From assembly GCA_051004735.1 (NCBI GenBank), contig JBPCKA010000021.1, positions 1 to 64,000 of the forward strand: a stretch of DNA of 64,000 nt, written 5' to 3'. Positions 7,614 to 16,223 of the stretch are shown here, piece by piece (the stretch's first letter is position 1; the number at the start of each line of letters is the position of its first letter). A program made the translations under genes and the position numbers. A model generated the notes under the pieces. That model was not told where the DNA came from and did not search any database. It saw only the letters and a program-made list of their open reading frames with translations. This DNA is from Euzebya sp051004735. GTDB taxonomy: Bacteria > Actinomycetota > Nitriliruptoria > Euzebyales > Euzebyaceae.

Positions 7614-10600
7614 ATGGGCGACTTCGCACATCTTCACGTTCACACTGAGTACTCGATGCTGGACGGTGCGAGTCGGGTAGGACAACTCCTGAAGTCTGTC
7701 GCCCAGATGGGTATGTCGTCGTGCGCCATCACCGATCACGGCGTGATGTTCGGGGCCATCGATTTCTATACCGCCGCCAGGAAGAACGGCATCAACCCCA
7801 TCATCGGGTGTGAGTTGTACCTGGCCGCAGGCAACCGCAGGAACACCACAGAGATGACCGTGGAGGGGAAGCGGTACTACCACCTGACAGTGCTGGCTTC
7901 CAACGAGGTCGGCTATCGCAACCTGATGAAGCTGACCTCACGCGCCTACAGCGAGGGCTACTGGTACAAGCCGCGTGTCGACCGCGAGTTGCTGCATGAG
8001 TACCGCGAAGGGCTGGTCGTGTTGTCGGGTTGCCTGGGTGGAGAGGTCAACCAGAAACTGCTGGCCGGCAACCGTGAGGACGCTCGAGCCACGGCCGGCT
8101 GGTATCGGGAGACCTTCGGGGACAACTACTTCATCGAACTGCAGGACCATGGCATCCCCGAGCAGCATGCCACCAACGGCGGTCTGATTTCTCTGGCAGG
8201 CGAGATCGGGGCCGGTCTGGTGGTCACCAACGACTCCCATTACACCGACCAGTCCGACTTCGAGGCCCACGACGCCCTGCTGTGTGTCCAGACCGGTGCG
8301 CTCAAAGCCGAGACCGAGCGCTTCAAGCTCCACAACGACCAGTTCTACGTCAAACCGGCAGAGCAGATGCAGGCGTTGTTCCCCGATCATCCCGAGACCT
8401 GGAAGAACACGCTGCGGATCGCCGAACAATGTCACGTCGAGATCGACTTCGACCGCATGCACCTGCCACGATTCGCCTGCCCCGAAGGGCACGATGAGCG
8501 GTCGTACCTGCGCGAGAAGGTCCGGGTCGGAGCGGTCCGTCGGTATGGGGAGCAGGACTCCTCAACCAGCTATGAGGGATTGCGTGAGGAGGTCAAGGCC
8601 CGTATCGAGTTCGAGTTGGGTGTCATCGAGCAGATGGGCTTCAGCGGATACTTCCTGATCGTGGCGGACCTGATCGATCACGCCCGTGAGGTGGGCATCA
8701 GGGTGGGACCCGGACGTGGTTCCGCCGCAGGCTGCGCCGTCAGCTATTGCGTGGGGATCACCGACCTCGATCCGATCCACCACGGGCTGCTGTTCGAGCG
8801 CTTTCTGAATCCCGAGCGGATCTCCATGCCCGACATCGACATGGACTTCGACGAGCGTCGACGTGGCGAGATGATCCGCTACACCGCCGACACCTACGGG
8901 CAGGACCACGTCGCACAGATCGTGACGTTTCAGACCATCAAGGCCAAGCAGGCCATCAAGGACTCCGCCCGGGTTTTGGGTCTGCCGTACTCCTTCGGGG
9001 ACCGACTGTGCAAGATGTTCCCGCCACCGGTGCAGGGCAAGGAATCGCCCTTGAAGGAGGCACTGGAACTGTCAGGTGAGTTGGCAGAGGCCAGGGATGC
9101 CAACCCCGATGTCAAGAAGGTCCTGGAGCTGGCGGCAGGGTTGGAGGGACTCCGGCGGCAGCACTCGATCCACGCAGCGGGGGTCGTCATCGCCGATGAG
9201 CCAATCAGCGACATCGTCCCGACGCTGCAGGTCGATGGTGAAGCCGAAGTCGTGACCCAGTACGACGGACGCCAGGTCGAAGAACTTGGTCTGCTGAAGA
9301 TGGACTTTCTGGGACTGCGAAACCTCACCATCATCTCCGACGCCCTTGAACACATCGAGATGACGACCGGTACCAAGGTCGATGTGGACCATCTGCCGTT
9401 GGATGACGCCTTGACCTATGCGCTGATCGGCAGGGGTGAGACCGACGGGGTCTTTCAGTTGGAGTCCCCGGGCTACAAGTCCTTGTGCAAGCGAATGAAG
9501 CCGGACCGCTTTGAAGACATCACCGCTCTGGGCGCCCTGTTCCGGCCCGGACCAATGAGCAAGAACCTGCACACCGAGTACGCGGACCGAAAGAACGGGC
9601 TGATCCCGGTCAGCTACATCCATCCGGATGTGACCGAGATCCTGGAGGAGTCCTACGGTCTGCTGATCTATCAGGAGCAGGTCCAGCGGATCGCGCAGAG
9701 AATCGCCGGGTTCACACTGGGCGAGGCGGACATGATCCGCAAGGCCATCGGCAAGAAGCTTCGCGACAAGATGGACGCCCTCAAAGGCAAGTTCATCGAC
9801 GGTACGGTGGCGCAGGGGTATGAACGACAGTTGGGTATGGAGTTGTGGGCCCAGATTGAAGGCTTCGCGTCGTATGCCTTCAACAAGTCCCACTCCGCGG
9901 CCTACGGGATGGTCACCTATCAGACGGCATGGCTGAAGGCGCACTACCCCGTGGAGTACATGGCCGCGCTGCTGACCAGTGTGAAGAACAATAAGGACAA
10001 GTTGCCGGCGGCCTTGCACAGTTGCCGAACGATGGACATCCAGGTGCTGGTACCGGATATCAACGACTCGCTGGTCAATTTTGCGCCTGTGGTGGCAGCC
10101 GACGGCACGCGTCACGCCAGCATCCGTTTCGGCATGTCCGCGGTGCGAAACGTGGGCGAAGGTGTCGTGGAGGAGATCATCGCCACGCGCCGTGGCAAGG
10201 GCACGTTCACGACCTTCCACGACTTCGTCGACAAGGTCCCGATGGGGGTGCTGAACAAACGAACCGTCGAGTCGTTGGTCAAGGCCGGAGCCTTCGAATC
10301 GTTGGGGCATCCCCGCCGCGGGCTGCAACTGGCGGTTGAGCCGGCGATCGACAACGCGTTGGCCATCAAACGGCGGGAAGAGGAAGGTCAGTACGACCTG
10401 TTCGGTGGTCTGGGTGGCGGGGAGGACGAGGCGTCCATGGCCCAGGTCCAGATCCCCGACCTCGAATACGACCGCAAGGACAAATTGGCCGCTGAACGCG
10501 AAATGCTGGGTCTGTACGTCAGCGACCATCCACTGTTGGGTCTGGAACAGGCACTGGCTGAGATTGCGACCGCGCCCATGCCGCAGATCCATGAGGCCAA

Positions 10601-11096
10601 AGGCGGCAGCGATGTGACCATCGCGGGATTGTTGACCGCGGTAACCAAGAAGTTCACCAAGAAGGGTGAGTCCTATGTGGTGGGCACCATCGAGGATCTC
10701 CAAGGCGGGATCGAGGTGATGTTCTTCCCGTCCTGCTACGCCACCTATGCCGACCTGCTGGTCGAGGATGAGGTCCTGGCGGTTCAGGGACGGGTTGATG
10801 ACGGGCGGGACACCAGGCAGATCATCGCCGATCGGGTATCACGGCCCGACCTGAGCGAGGCCACAGGCGCACCGCTGACCCTTGCGCTGCACCCACGACA
10901 GTGTGCTCCGGAGATGATCGACAACCTCCGCCGCGTCCTGGGGGAGCACGCCGGTGCGGTTCCGGTGCGATTACGTGTCGCCGGTGGGGGCGGGCGGACC
11001 ACCGAGATGGCGGTTCCTGACCACCTGGCGGTGAAGCGCAGTCAGGGCCTGTTCGCCGAACTGAAGATGTTGTTGGGCGCGCAGGCCGTGCGGTGA
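7614..11096 (+). CDS. dnaE: DNA polymerase III alpha subunit
   Basis: The 1160-residue protein is the replicative polymerase subunit. The PHP domain starts at once with FAHLHVHTEYSMLDG and continues to about residue 280. The polymerase palm carries PDIDMDFDERR near residue 405 with the catalytic aspartates, preceded by GPGRGSAAGCAVSYC. Fingers and thumb motifs such as FQLESPGYKSLCKRMKP, LGALFRPGPM and IYQEQVQ follow. A helix-hairpin-helix region and an OB fold (SYVVGTIEDLQGGIEVMFF) lie near the C-terminus. There is no intein and no frameshift. Start ATG 7614 places the PHP motif four residues in, which is usual; a weak GGGAAAG lies before it. It stands alone, with no close operon partner. Confidence 0.97.
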   Translation: MGDFAHLHVHTEYSMLDGASRVGQLLKSVAQMGMSSCAITDHGVMFGAIDFYTAARKNGINPIIGCELYLAAGNRRNTTEMTVEGKRYYHLTVLASNEVGYRNLMKLTSRAYSEGYWYKPRVDRELLHEYREGLVVLSGCLGGEVNQKLLAGNREDARATAGWYRETFGDNYFIELQDHGIPEQHATNGGLISLAGEIGAGLVVTNDSHYTDQSDFEAHDALLCVQTGALKAETERFKLHNDQFYVKPAEQMQALFPDHPETWKNTLRIAEQCHVEIDFDRMHLPRFACPEGHDERSYLREKVRVGAVRRYGEQDSSTSYEGLREEVKARIEFELGVIEQMGFSGYFLIVADLIDHAREVGIRVGPGRGSAAGCAVSYCVGITDLDPIHHGLLFERFLNPERISMPDIDMDFDERRRGEMIRYTADTYGQDHVAQIVTFQTIKAKQAIKDSARVLGLPYSFGDRLCKMFPPPVQGKESPLKEALELSGELAEARDANPDVKKVLELAAGLEGLRRQHSIHAAGVVIADEPISDIVPTLQVDGEAEVVTQYDGRQVEELGLLKMDFLGLRNLTIISDALEHIEMTTGTKVDVDHLPLDDALTYALIGRGETDGVFQLESPGYKSLCKRMKPDRFEDITALGALFRPGPMSKNLHTEYADRKNGLIPVSYIHPDVTEILEESYGLLIYQEQVQRIAQRIAGFTLGEADMIRKAIGKKLRDKMDALKGKFIDGTVAQGYERQLGMELWAQIEGFASYAFNKSHSAAYGMVTYQTAWLKAHYPVEYMAALLTSVKNNKDKLPAALHSCRTMDIQVLVPDINDSLVNFAPVVAADGTRHASIRFGMSAVRNVGEGVVEEIIATRRGKGTFTTFHDFVDKVPMGVLNKRTVESLVKAGAFESLGHPRRGLQLAVEPAIDNALAIKRREEEGQYDLFGGLGGGEDEASMAQVQIPDLEYDRKDKLAAEREMLGLYVSDHPLLGLEQALAEIATAPMPQIHEAKGGSDVTIAGLLTAVTKKFTKKGESYVVGTIEDLQGGIEVMFFPSCYATYADLLVEDEVLAVQGRVDDGRDTRQIIADRVSRPDLSEATGAPLTLALHPRQCAPEMIDNLRRVLGEHAGAVPVRLRVAGGGGRTTEMAVPDHLAVKRSQGLFAELKMLLGAQAVR

Positions 11097-11132
11097 GGCT
11101 GTGCTCGGCCTGCGCTGAACAGTTCGCGGTCG

Positions 11133-11393
11133 CTACGGACGGACATCGTGCAACGTCTTGACGGGGTCAACGAACCTCATGCCGACGCGGATCAAGGCCC
11201 ACCCAACGTAGTGACGCAGGACCCCAGCGGTGCCGGCAGGTGAAGCGCGCTGCGAACGTCGGAGCCCGACGTCGCCGATGAGCGCGGCCTCACGCGCCGG
11301 CCGGGGTATGCGATGTTGGCGGTATGCGGCGGCCTCACGAGCAAGCTCCAGAGCTCGCAGTCGCGCCACCTCACCATAGAAATAGGGATGCAT
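11133..11393 (-). CDS. Small basic protein, uncharacterised
   Basis: An 86-residue basic protein starts MHPYFYGEVARLRALELAREAA and ends with VGWALIRVGMRFVDPV. The amphipathic N-terminal helix, the arginine/alanine-rich middle and the C-terminal W-L-R-G-L-R-like helix resemble small actinobacterial proteins of unknown role. That resemblance is from memory and weak. The middle has a low-complexity basic stretch without motifs. A near-perfect hairpin (11414-11431, 7-bp stem with a CGTG loop) lies just upstream of its start. There is no strong ribosome binding site. It may be preceded in the same transcript by the 39-residue frame at 11520-11639. Real coding status is likely but unproven. Confidence 0.5.
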   Translation of the reverse strand: MHPYFYGEVARLRALELAREAAAYRQHRIPRPAREAALIGDVGLRRSQRASPAGTAGVLRHYVGWALIRVGMRFVDPVKTLHDVRP

Positions 11394-11413
11394 GGCAGTG
11401 AACTTTCAGCTTG

Positions 11414-11431
11414 TGCCCGTCGTGACGGGCA
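11414..11431. terminator. Short hairpin between two small genes
   Basis: TGCCCGT pairs with ACGGGCA around a 4-base loop, a perfect 7-bp stem. It lies about 20 bases upstream of the start of the 86-residue gene on the minus strand. It lacks a U tract, so it may be an attenuator or chance structure. Confidence 0.25.
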
Positions 11432-11519
11432 GGTGTCCTTGAGAGTCCCGAGGTTGCAGTGGGACCCGCAGTCCCCGCGCGGTGCGATTGCGGGGTATGT
11501 CAGGAAGGAGTGGGGCTGG

Positions 11520-11639
11520 TTATGCCGTAAGGGCCAGAGCCACGCCAGGCAGGCAGCAGGACTTGGGATCATGTCCAAACGCTCGACCCGGCATGAGTAT
11601 CGCCATGATGGCGAGAGCCGCCTTGGTGATGTCAAACAT
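11520..11639 (-). CDS. Candidate 39-residue small protein with strong ribosome binding site
   Basis: On the minus strand AGGAAGGAGG, one of the best Shine-Dalgarno sequences in the window, lies nine bases before ATG 11639. The frame encodes MFDITKAALAIMAILMPGR, then a short segment with adjacent cysteines (KSCC), and a hydrophobic end, closing with TAA at 11520. The hydrophobic N-terminus could be a small membrane or signal segment. I recognise no family. The case rests on the ribosome binding site in a genome where many genes have none. It could also be the 5' part of a transcript for the 86-residue gene downstream. Confidence 0.4.
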   Translation of the reverse strand: MFDITKAALAIMAILMPGRAFGHDPKSCCLPGVALALTA

Positions 11640-11783
11640 TGTGTGCTGCCTCCTTCCTGAACTTGCTGAACAGTCCGGTGAGAGTGCACCTCTAGGGCGG
11701 ACCTGTCAACCGTCCAAGCGTCTGCTGCACACCCGGTATGCCGACCAGTTGGACGCGGACGCCCGCACATAGCGGAGGGAACC

Positions 11784-12362
11784 TCAGCCGAACTCACACC
11801 CCCGCACATGATCGTTCACCATGCCCATGCTCTGCATGAACGCGTAGGCCGTCGTGGGACCCACGAATCGAGCCCCGGCGGCCTTCAATGCCCGGGCCAA
11901 CGCGGTTGATTCGGCGGTCGTGGCCGGGACCTGGTCCATGGCGGCCGGCCGTGGCGGTGCGGGGTCCGGTGCGAACTGCCACACGAAGGCATCCAGTGAG
12001 CCGTGCTCTCGCGCCAGATCCAACACGACCTGCGCGTTGGTGATGCTGGCCTGGATCTTGCCGCGATGCCGGATGATTCCTTCATCCTGCAGCAGACGCT
12101 CGACGTCGGTCGAACCAAACCCCGCCACGATGGCCGGGTCAAAGCCCGCGAAGGCCCGTCGGAAGTTGTCGCGTTTGCGCAGGATGGTCAACCAACTCAA
12201 CCCCGACTGGAAGCCCTCCAGGCACAGCTTTTCGTACAGCCGGACATCGTCGTGGACGGGACGCCCCCATTCGGTGTCGTGATAGGCCAGGTACAACGGG
12301 TCAATGCCAGGCCACCAACACCGTCGGTGGCCGTCATCGCCCGTGACCAATCCCTCCGCCAT
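11784..12362 (-). CDS. tag: DNA-3-methyladenine glycosylase I
   Basis: The 192-residue protein matches TagI throughout. RRCWWPGIDPLYLAYHDTEWG carries the first zinc cysteine and the conserved D-EWG. LYEKLCLEGFQSGLSWLTILRKR is the central helix, and the end FVGPTTAYAFMQSMGMVNDH-GC supplies the C-terminal zinc ligands. It removes 3-methyladenine from alkylated DNA. The length is normal. The ATG start at 12362 is the last codon of a tandem duplicated segment (12361-12412) that also carries the stop of the upstream Lon-domain gene, so the two genes are close and probably co-transcribed. Confidence 0.93.
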   Translation of the reverse strand: MAEGLVTGDDGHRRCWWPGIDPLYLAYHDTEWGRPVHDDVRLYEKLCLEGFQSGLSWLTILRKRDNFRRAFAGFDPAIVAGFGSTDVERLLQDEGIIRHRGKIQASITNAQVVLDLAREHGSLDAFVWQFAPDPAPPRPAAMDQVPATTAESTALARALKAAGARFVGPTTAYAFMQSMGMVNDHVRGCEFG

Positions 12363-12412
12363 GATCAGTTCAGCTGCGCGCCTCCCATGATCAGTTCAGC
12401 TGCGCGCCTCCC
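12361..12412. repeat. Perfect tandem duplication, 2 x 26 bp, at a gene junction
   Basis: Bases 12361-12386 and 12387-12412 are identical, each starting ATGATCAGTT. On the minus strand each copy reads through the last codons of the Lon-domain gene (GGAQLN stop) into a TC-ATG. The duplication has therefore copied the stop/start junction and left a seven-codon mini-frame, MGGAQLN, between the two genes. Confidence 0.95.
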
Positions 12413-13068
12413 GGGCCGGCCGGGCGGAATGAGCCCACCAAACCCAGATGTTTGATGATCCCTGCTTCCCGGCGAATGATCCGTGCGGCCGCCAGCATCC
12501 GGCTTGAGTGGGTTGGGAGTTCCAACAGTTCCTGTTGCACGGGGACCTCAACCTGTAGTGCGCTGCAGGCCAGGTAGGCCAGTTCGCCTGGGTCCTCCGG
12601 CATCCGTTCACAGAATTCATCGGGGACCCCCATCCCCTTCAGGTAGGGGATCAGCACGGCGCGGAGTTCCGCCGCCGCCCGGTAATCGTCCTCACTGGCG
12701 GTTTCGACGAGGGGTTCGACGGTGGCATGCAGGTAGGCCCGATCATGCAGGGGCTCGAGGACGCGAAACCGTCCACATCCCCTCGTGATGATGTCAAAGC
12801 GGCCGTCGGGCCGCTCGGCAACCGTTTTGATCTCGGTGATGGTGCCGACCTGATGGATCATCGAATGGAGGTCGCGTGGGGCATCGGCGGCGGTCGTGCG
12901 CCACTCGATGCCCACCTCGCGACCCGAACGAATGGCCACGACACCAAACCGTCCGTCCTGCTCCATGCAGTCGCGCAGCATCTCCCGATACCGGCGTTCG
13001 AACAGGTGCAGGGGCAGGGGACGCCCCGGATACAGCACCAGATGCAGGGGAAACAGCGGGAGATCCAC
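12391..13068 (-). CDS. Lon N-terminal substrate-binding domain protein
   Basis: This 225-residue protein is a free-standing Lon protease N-terminal (LON) domain without ATPase or protease parts. It starts DLPLFPLHLVLYPGRPLPLHLFERRYREML, the hallmark of the family, and continues with IRSGREVG and VGTITEIKTVAERPDGRFDIITRGCGRFRV. The C-terminal half is helical. Stand-alone LON proteins are common in actinobacteria and their role is unknown; substrate recognition for proteolysis is inferred only from the domain. The start is GTG 13068, eight bases after a TAGCCT -10, which suggests a leaderless message. It diverges from hisD and is followed by tag. Confidence 0.85.
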   Translation of the reverse strand: MDLPLFPLHLVLYPGRPLPLHLFERRYREMLRDCMEQDGRFGVVAIRSGREVGIEWRTTAADAPRDLHSMIHQVGTITEIKTVAERPDGRFDIITRGCGRFRVLEPLHDRAYLHATVEPLVETASEDDYRAAAELRAVLIPYLKGMGVPDEFCERMPEDPGELAYLACSALQVEVPVQQELLELPTHSSRMLAAARIIRREAGIIKHLGLVGSFRPAGPGGAQLN

Positions 13069-13076
13069 GAAGGCAC

Positions 13077-13082
13077 AGGCTA
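13077..13082 (-). promoter_or_regulatory. -10 element for leaderless Lon-domain gene mRNA
   Basis: TAGCCT on the minus strand, eight bases before GTG 13068, with no Shine-Dalgarno sequence between. Confidence 0.4.
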
Positions 13083-13183
13083 GCGGGGCTTCGCCCCCAG
13101 CCCAATGCGTCGTGCCTAGTAGTTGATGCCGCGCTTCGCTCGACCGTCATCACGGCGGGAAGGATCGGGGGCGGACGGGCCGC

Positions 13184-13189
13184 TAGTCT
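13184..13189 (+). promoter_or_regulatory. -10 element for leaderless hisD mRNA
   Basis: TAGTCT lies six bases before GTG 13196. No ribosome binding site is present, so the his operon message probably begins at the hisD start codon. Confidence 0.5.
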
Positions 13190-13195
13190 CGCGCG

Positions 13196-14536
13196 GTGAT
13201 GGATGCATCTGTGGAGCTGCGCCGGATCGACCTCCGTGGCGATCACAGTGACCCGACCGGGCGCTTGCCACGTCCGCCAGCCGACGCAATGCGGGCAGCC
13301 CGGGACGTCGTGGCCGAGGTGTTGGAACAGGTCCGTTGCCGCGGAGACGAGGCTGTCGCGGAACTGACAGCCCGATTCGATGGCTGGCAGGGGACCCACT
13401 GGGCCGTACCCGAAGCCGAACTGAAGACGGCACTGGACGGCTTGGAACCAGCGCTGCGTCAGGCTCTTGAGACCGCGGCTGACCAGGTCGAATGGTTCCA
13501 CCGCAAGTCCGCCCCGCAGGACTGGGCCGACGTGCATCACGGTGCGACGATGGGGGTTCGCCACGTCCCGGTCAAGCGTGCCGGGCTGTACGTTCCCGGG
13601 GGTCTGGGTGCGTATCCCTCAACGGTGCTGATGACCGTGGTGCCTGCCCGCGTGGCGGGGGTCCAGGAGATTGTCCTGTGCACCCCTCCGGGCGCTGACG
13701 GCCGACCGAATGCCACGATCCTGGCGGCGGCACATCTGCTGGGGGTGCAGAAGGTGATGAGGATCGGCGGGGCCCAGGCAATCGCTGCGATGGCTTACGG
13801 CACCGCACAGGTTCCGCAGGTCGACAAGATCGTGGGCCCGGGCAACCGGTTCGTCGCAGAGGCAAAGCTGCAGGTGGCGGCTGACGGGCTGGTCGGCATC
13901 GACGCGATGGCCGGTGTCACCGAGGTGCTGTTGATCGCCGATGATTCTGCTGATCCCACGTTGGTTGCGACCAGTCTGATCGCACAGGCCGAACACGACC
14001 CGTTGGTCACCTCGTTGCTGGTGACCCCGTCGCTCACCCTGGCGGATGCGGTCGTGCCACTGGTGGTCCAGGAGGTCCGCGCGGCACCGAATCGCGACCG
14101 CATCACCCAGGCGTTGAACGGACAGGGCGCGGTGATCCTGGTCGATGATCTTGACCACGCCATCCAGGTCAGCGACGCCTTCGCGCCAGAACACCTTGAG
14201 ATCCAGACTCGTTCACCACGCCAGATCGCCCAGCGGATCAGCCGTGCGGGCACCATCTTCGTGGGCGTGCAGACTCCCACTGCGCTGGGGGATTACTGCG
14301 CTGGCCCCAACCACACGCTGCCGACCGGCGGGACCGCCCGCTTCACCGGCGGCCTGCGCACAGACGACTTCATGATTCCCATCAACTGGGTCGAGTTTGA
14401 CGCAGACGCACTGGAGCGGATGGCACCGGTGGTCCGTGCCCTGGGTCAGGCCGAGAACCTGCCGGCACACGTCCGGTCGCTGGAGGCCCGATTGGAGGCT
14501 CGGCGGGACGGACGGCTGCCCGGCGGTTCGACATGA
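13196..14536 (+). CDS. hisD: Histidinol dehydrogenase
   Basis: The 446-residue enzyme performs the last two oxidations of histidine synthesis, histidinol to histidine. Visible landmarks are VKRAGLYVPGGLGAYPSTVLM, the GGAQAIAAMAYGT segment and KIVGPGNRFVAEAK. GITDAMAGVTE-like sequence appears as GIDAMAGVTEVLLIAD, and AEHDPLVTS carries the zinc/catalytic Glu-His. AFAPEHLEI and DYCAGPNHTLPTGGTARF follow. Length is normal. The start is GTG 13196, or ATG 13199 directly behind it; the TAGTCT -10 six bases upstream favours the GTG. It opens the hisDCBHAF operon and overlaps hisC by four bases. Confidence 0.96.
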   Translation: MMDASVELRRIDLRGDHSDPTGRLPRPPADAMRAARDVVAEVLEQVRCRGDEAVAELTARFDGWQGTHWAVPEAELKTALDGLEPALRQALETAADQVEWFHRKSAPQDWADVHHGATMGVRHVPVKRAGLYVPGGLGAYPSTVLMTVVPARVAGVQEIVLCTPPGADGRPNATILAAAHLLGVQKVMRIGGAQAIAAMAYGTAQVPQVDKIVGPGNRFVAEAKLQVAADGLVGIDAMAGVTEVLLIADDSADPTLVATSLIAQAEHDPLVTSLLVTPSLTLADAVVPLVVQEVRAAPNRDRITQALNGQGAVILVDDLDHAIQVSDAFAPEHLEIQTRSPRQIAQRISRAGTIFVGVQTPTALGDYCAGPNHTLPTGGTARFTGGLRTDDFMIPINWVEFDADALERMAPVVRALGQAENLPAHVRSLEARLEARRDGRLPGGST

Positions 14537-15627
14537 CCCGTCCGCCGGTTCGTGACGATCTGACCGACGTCGTGCCTTATGGCGCACCCCAACTGGATGT
14601 GCCCGTCCGCCTCAACACCAACGAGACCCCCTGGGCGCCGCCCGAGAGCTTCACCACCGAACTGGCAGCCCGCCTGGCGGCCGGATTGGCCCTACACCGC
14701 TATCCCGATCGAGACGCCGTCGCCCTGCGTGTCGCACTGGGCAGGCGCGAGGGAATGGCACCTGAACGTGTGTGGGTGGCAAACGGGTCCAACGAGATCC
14801 TGACCCAGTTGTTCAGCGCCTACGGCGGCGCTGGCCGTCGGCTGTTGCTGTTCCAGCCGGGATACTCAGCCCACCCGTTGCTGGCCACCGTGACCGGCAC
14901 CGAGGTGGTGACCGTTGACCTGGATGAGGATTTCCGTTTGAGTCCACAGACAGCCAACGACGCCGTGGTCCGCCACGCACCTGCCATCGTGTGCGTCGCC
15001 TCACCCAACAACCCGACTGGCATCCCAGTGCAGCCCGACTCCGTGCGTGCGCTGCACGATGCATTTGAGGGGCTGGTGGTCCTGGACGAGGCCTACGTTG
15101 AATTGTCCGATGACCCGGGGCAGGGGCGGGCACTTCTAGAGGACCTGGATCGACTGGTGGTGGTGCGCACCTTCAGCAAGGCCTGGCGGCTGGCGGGCCT
15201 TCGGCTGGGGTACCTGTTGGCCCACGACTGGGTGGTGCAGGATCTGTTGAAAGTTCGCCTGCCCTATCACCTGGACACCATCACCCAGACCGCCGGTGAG
15301 GTCGCGGTGGACCACGCAGACGCGGTCACGTCACATGTCGCGGTGCTGGTCAGTGAACGCGAGCGGCTGTTTCAGGCCATGCAGTCCATCGATGGGCTGA
15401 CGGTGTGGCCGTCCGCGGGAAACTTTCTGCTGTTCCGTGTGCCTGACGCCCCTGCGGTCTTCCAACAGTTGTTGCATGACGGCATTCTGGTCCGGGACTT
15501 CTCGATGAAACCCATGTTGCAGGGTTGCCTGCGGGTCAGCGTCGGCACTCCAGAGGAGAATGATCGTTTCCTGCGTTCGTTGGCCACAGCCTGCAACCCG
15601 ATGGAAGCCAAGGAGCACAGTTCATGA
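14533..15627 (+). CDS. hisC: Histidinol-phosphate aminotransferase
   Basis: The 364-residue class I/II PLP aminotransferase converts imidazole acetol phosphate to histidinol phosphate with glutamate. The N-terminus has RLNTNETPWAPP, VWVANGSNEILTQ begins the large domain and IVCVASPNNPTG holds the cofactor-binding Asn. VVLDEAYVEL follows, and RTFSKAWRLAGLRLGYL contains the Schiff-base lysine. The C-terminus LRVSVGTPEENDRFL has the substrate-binding Arg. It starts in an ATGA overlap with hisD and ends in one with hisB, so translation is coupled. Confidence 0.95.
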   Translation: MTRPPVRDDLTDVVPYGAPQLDVPVRLNTNETPWAPPESFTTELAARLAAGLALHRYPDRDAVALRVALGRREGMAPERVWVANGSNEILTQLFSAYGGAGRRLLLFQPGYSAHPLLATVTGTEVVTVDLDEDFRLSPQTANDAVVRHAPAIVCVASPNNPTGIPVQPDSVRALHDAFEGLVVLDEAYVELSDDPGQGRALLEDLDRLVVVRTFSKAWRLAGLRLGYLLAHDWVVQDLLKVRLPYHLDTITQTAGEVAVDHADAVTSHVAVLVSERERLFQAMQSIDGLTVWPSAGNFLLFRVPDAPAVFQQLLHDGILVRDFSMKPMLQGCLRVSVGTPEENDRFLRSLATACNPMEAKEHSS

Positions 15628-16223
15628 GCATGTCGATGACGGGCCGGACCGCGCAGGTCGAGCGGACCACGAAGGAGACCTCGATAACCGTCCAGGTCAA
15701 CCTGGATGGATCCGGAACCTCTGACGTCTCCACCGGCGTGCCGTTCTTTGACCATATGCTGGACCAGTTGGGCCGACATGGCCGTCTTGACCTGATGGTG
15801 CGGACGTCAGGTGATCTGCAGGTCGATGCCCACCACACCGTTGAGGACACCGGGATTGCCTTAGGTCAGGCACTGGCCGCAGCATGGGGTGACAAGGCGG
15901 GGGTCGAGCGGTTCGGCGACGCACTGGTTCCGATTGATGAGGCATTGGCACGGGTCGCGGTGGATCTGTCCGGCCGTCCCTATCTGGTCTATGACGCCGA
16001 CACACCGGTCGAGTTGATCGGCACCTACGAGACGTCGTTGACCAAACACTTCTTCGAGGCGTTGGTCGCCAACGCCAGAATGTCGTTGCACGTCGCGTGC
16101 CTTGCCGGTGACAACTCCCACCACATCCAGGAATGCGTGTTCAAGGCCGTGGCCGTCGCCCTGCGGCGGGCAGTGGCGATAACGGGTGAGGGCGTGCCGT
16201 CCACCAAGGGTGTCCTGCAGTGA
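15624..16223 (+). CDS. hisB: Imidazoleglycerol-phosphate dehydratase
   Basis: The 199-residue protein is the single-function HisB dehydratase, without the phosphatase domain found in enterobacteria. Motifs are GVPFFDHMLDQLGRHG, the manganese-binding DAHHTVEDTGIALGQAL, and in the second repeat LHVACLAGDNSHHIQE with its matching histidines. DEALARVAVDLSGRPYLV lies between. Histidinol-phosphate phosphatase is therefore supplied by another gene, not seen here. ATGA overlap upstream and GTGA overlap downstream. Confidence 0.96.
   Translation: MSMSMTGRTAQVERTTKETSITVQVNLDGSGTSDVSTGVPFFDHMLDQLGRHGRLDLMVRTSGDLQVDAHHTVEDTGIALGQALAAAWGDKAGVERFGDALVPIDEALARVAVDLSGRPYLVYDADTPVELIGTYETSLTKHFFEALVANARMSLHVACLAGDNSHHIQECVFKAVAVALRRAVAITGEGVPSTKGVLQ

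Noticed and set aside
6451..7629. A 392-codon minus-strand frame opposite the enoyl reductase family gene
   Set aside because: The protein text is low-complexity His/Gly/Arg-rich without any domain; the plus strand carries a clear family match.
9072..10703. A 543-codon open frame on the minus strand inside dnaE
   Set aside because: It is fully antisense to conserved DnaE sequence, has no motif and no start signal; long antisense frames are expected at this GC content.
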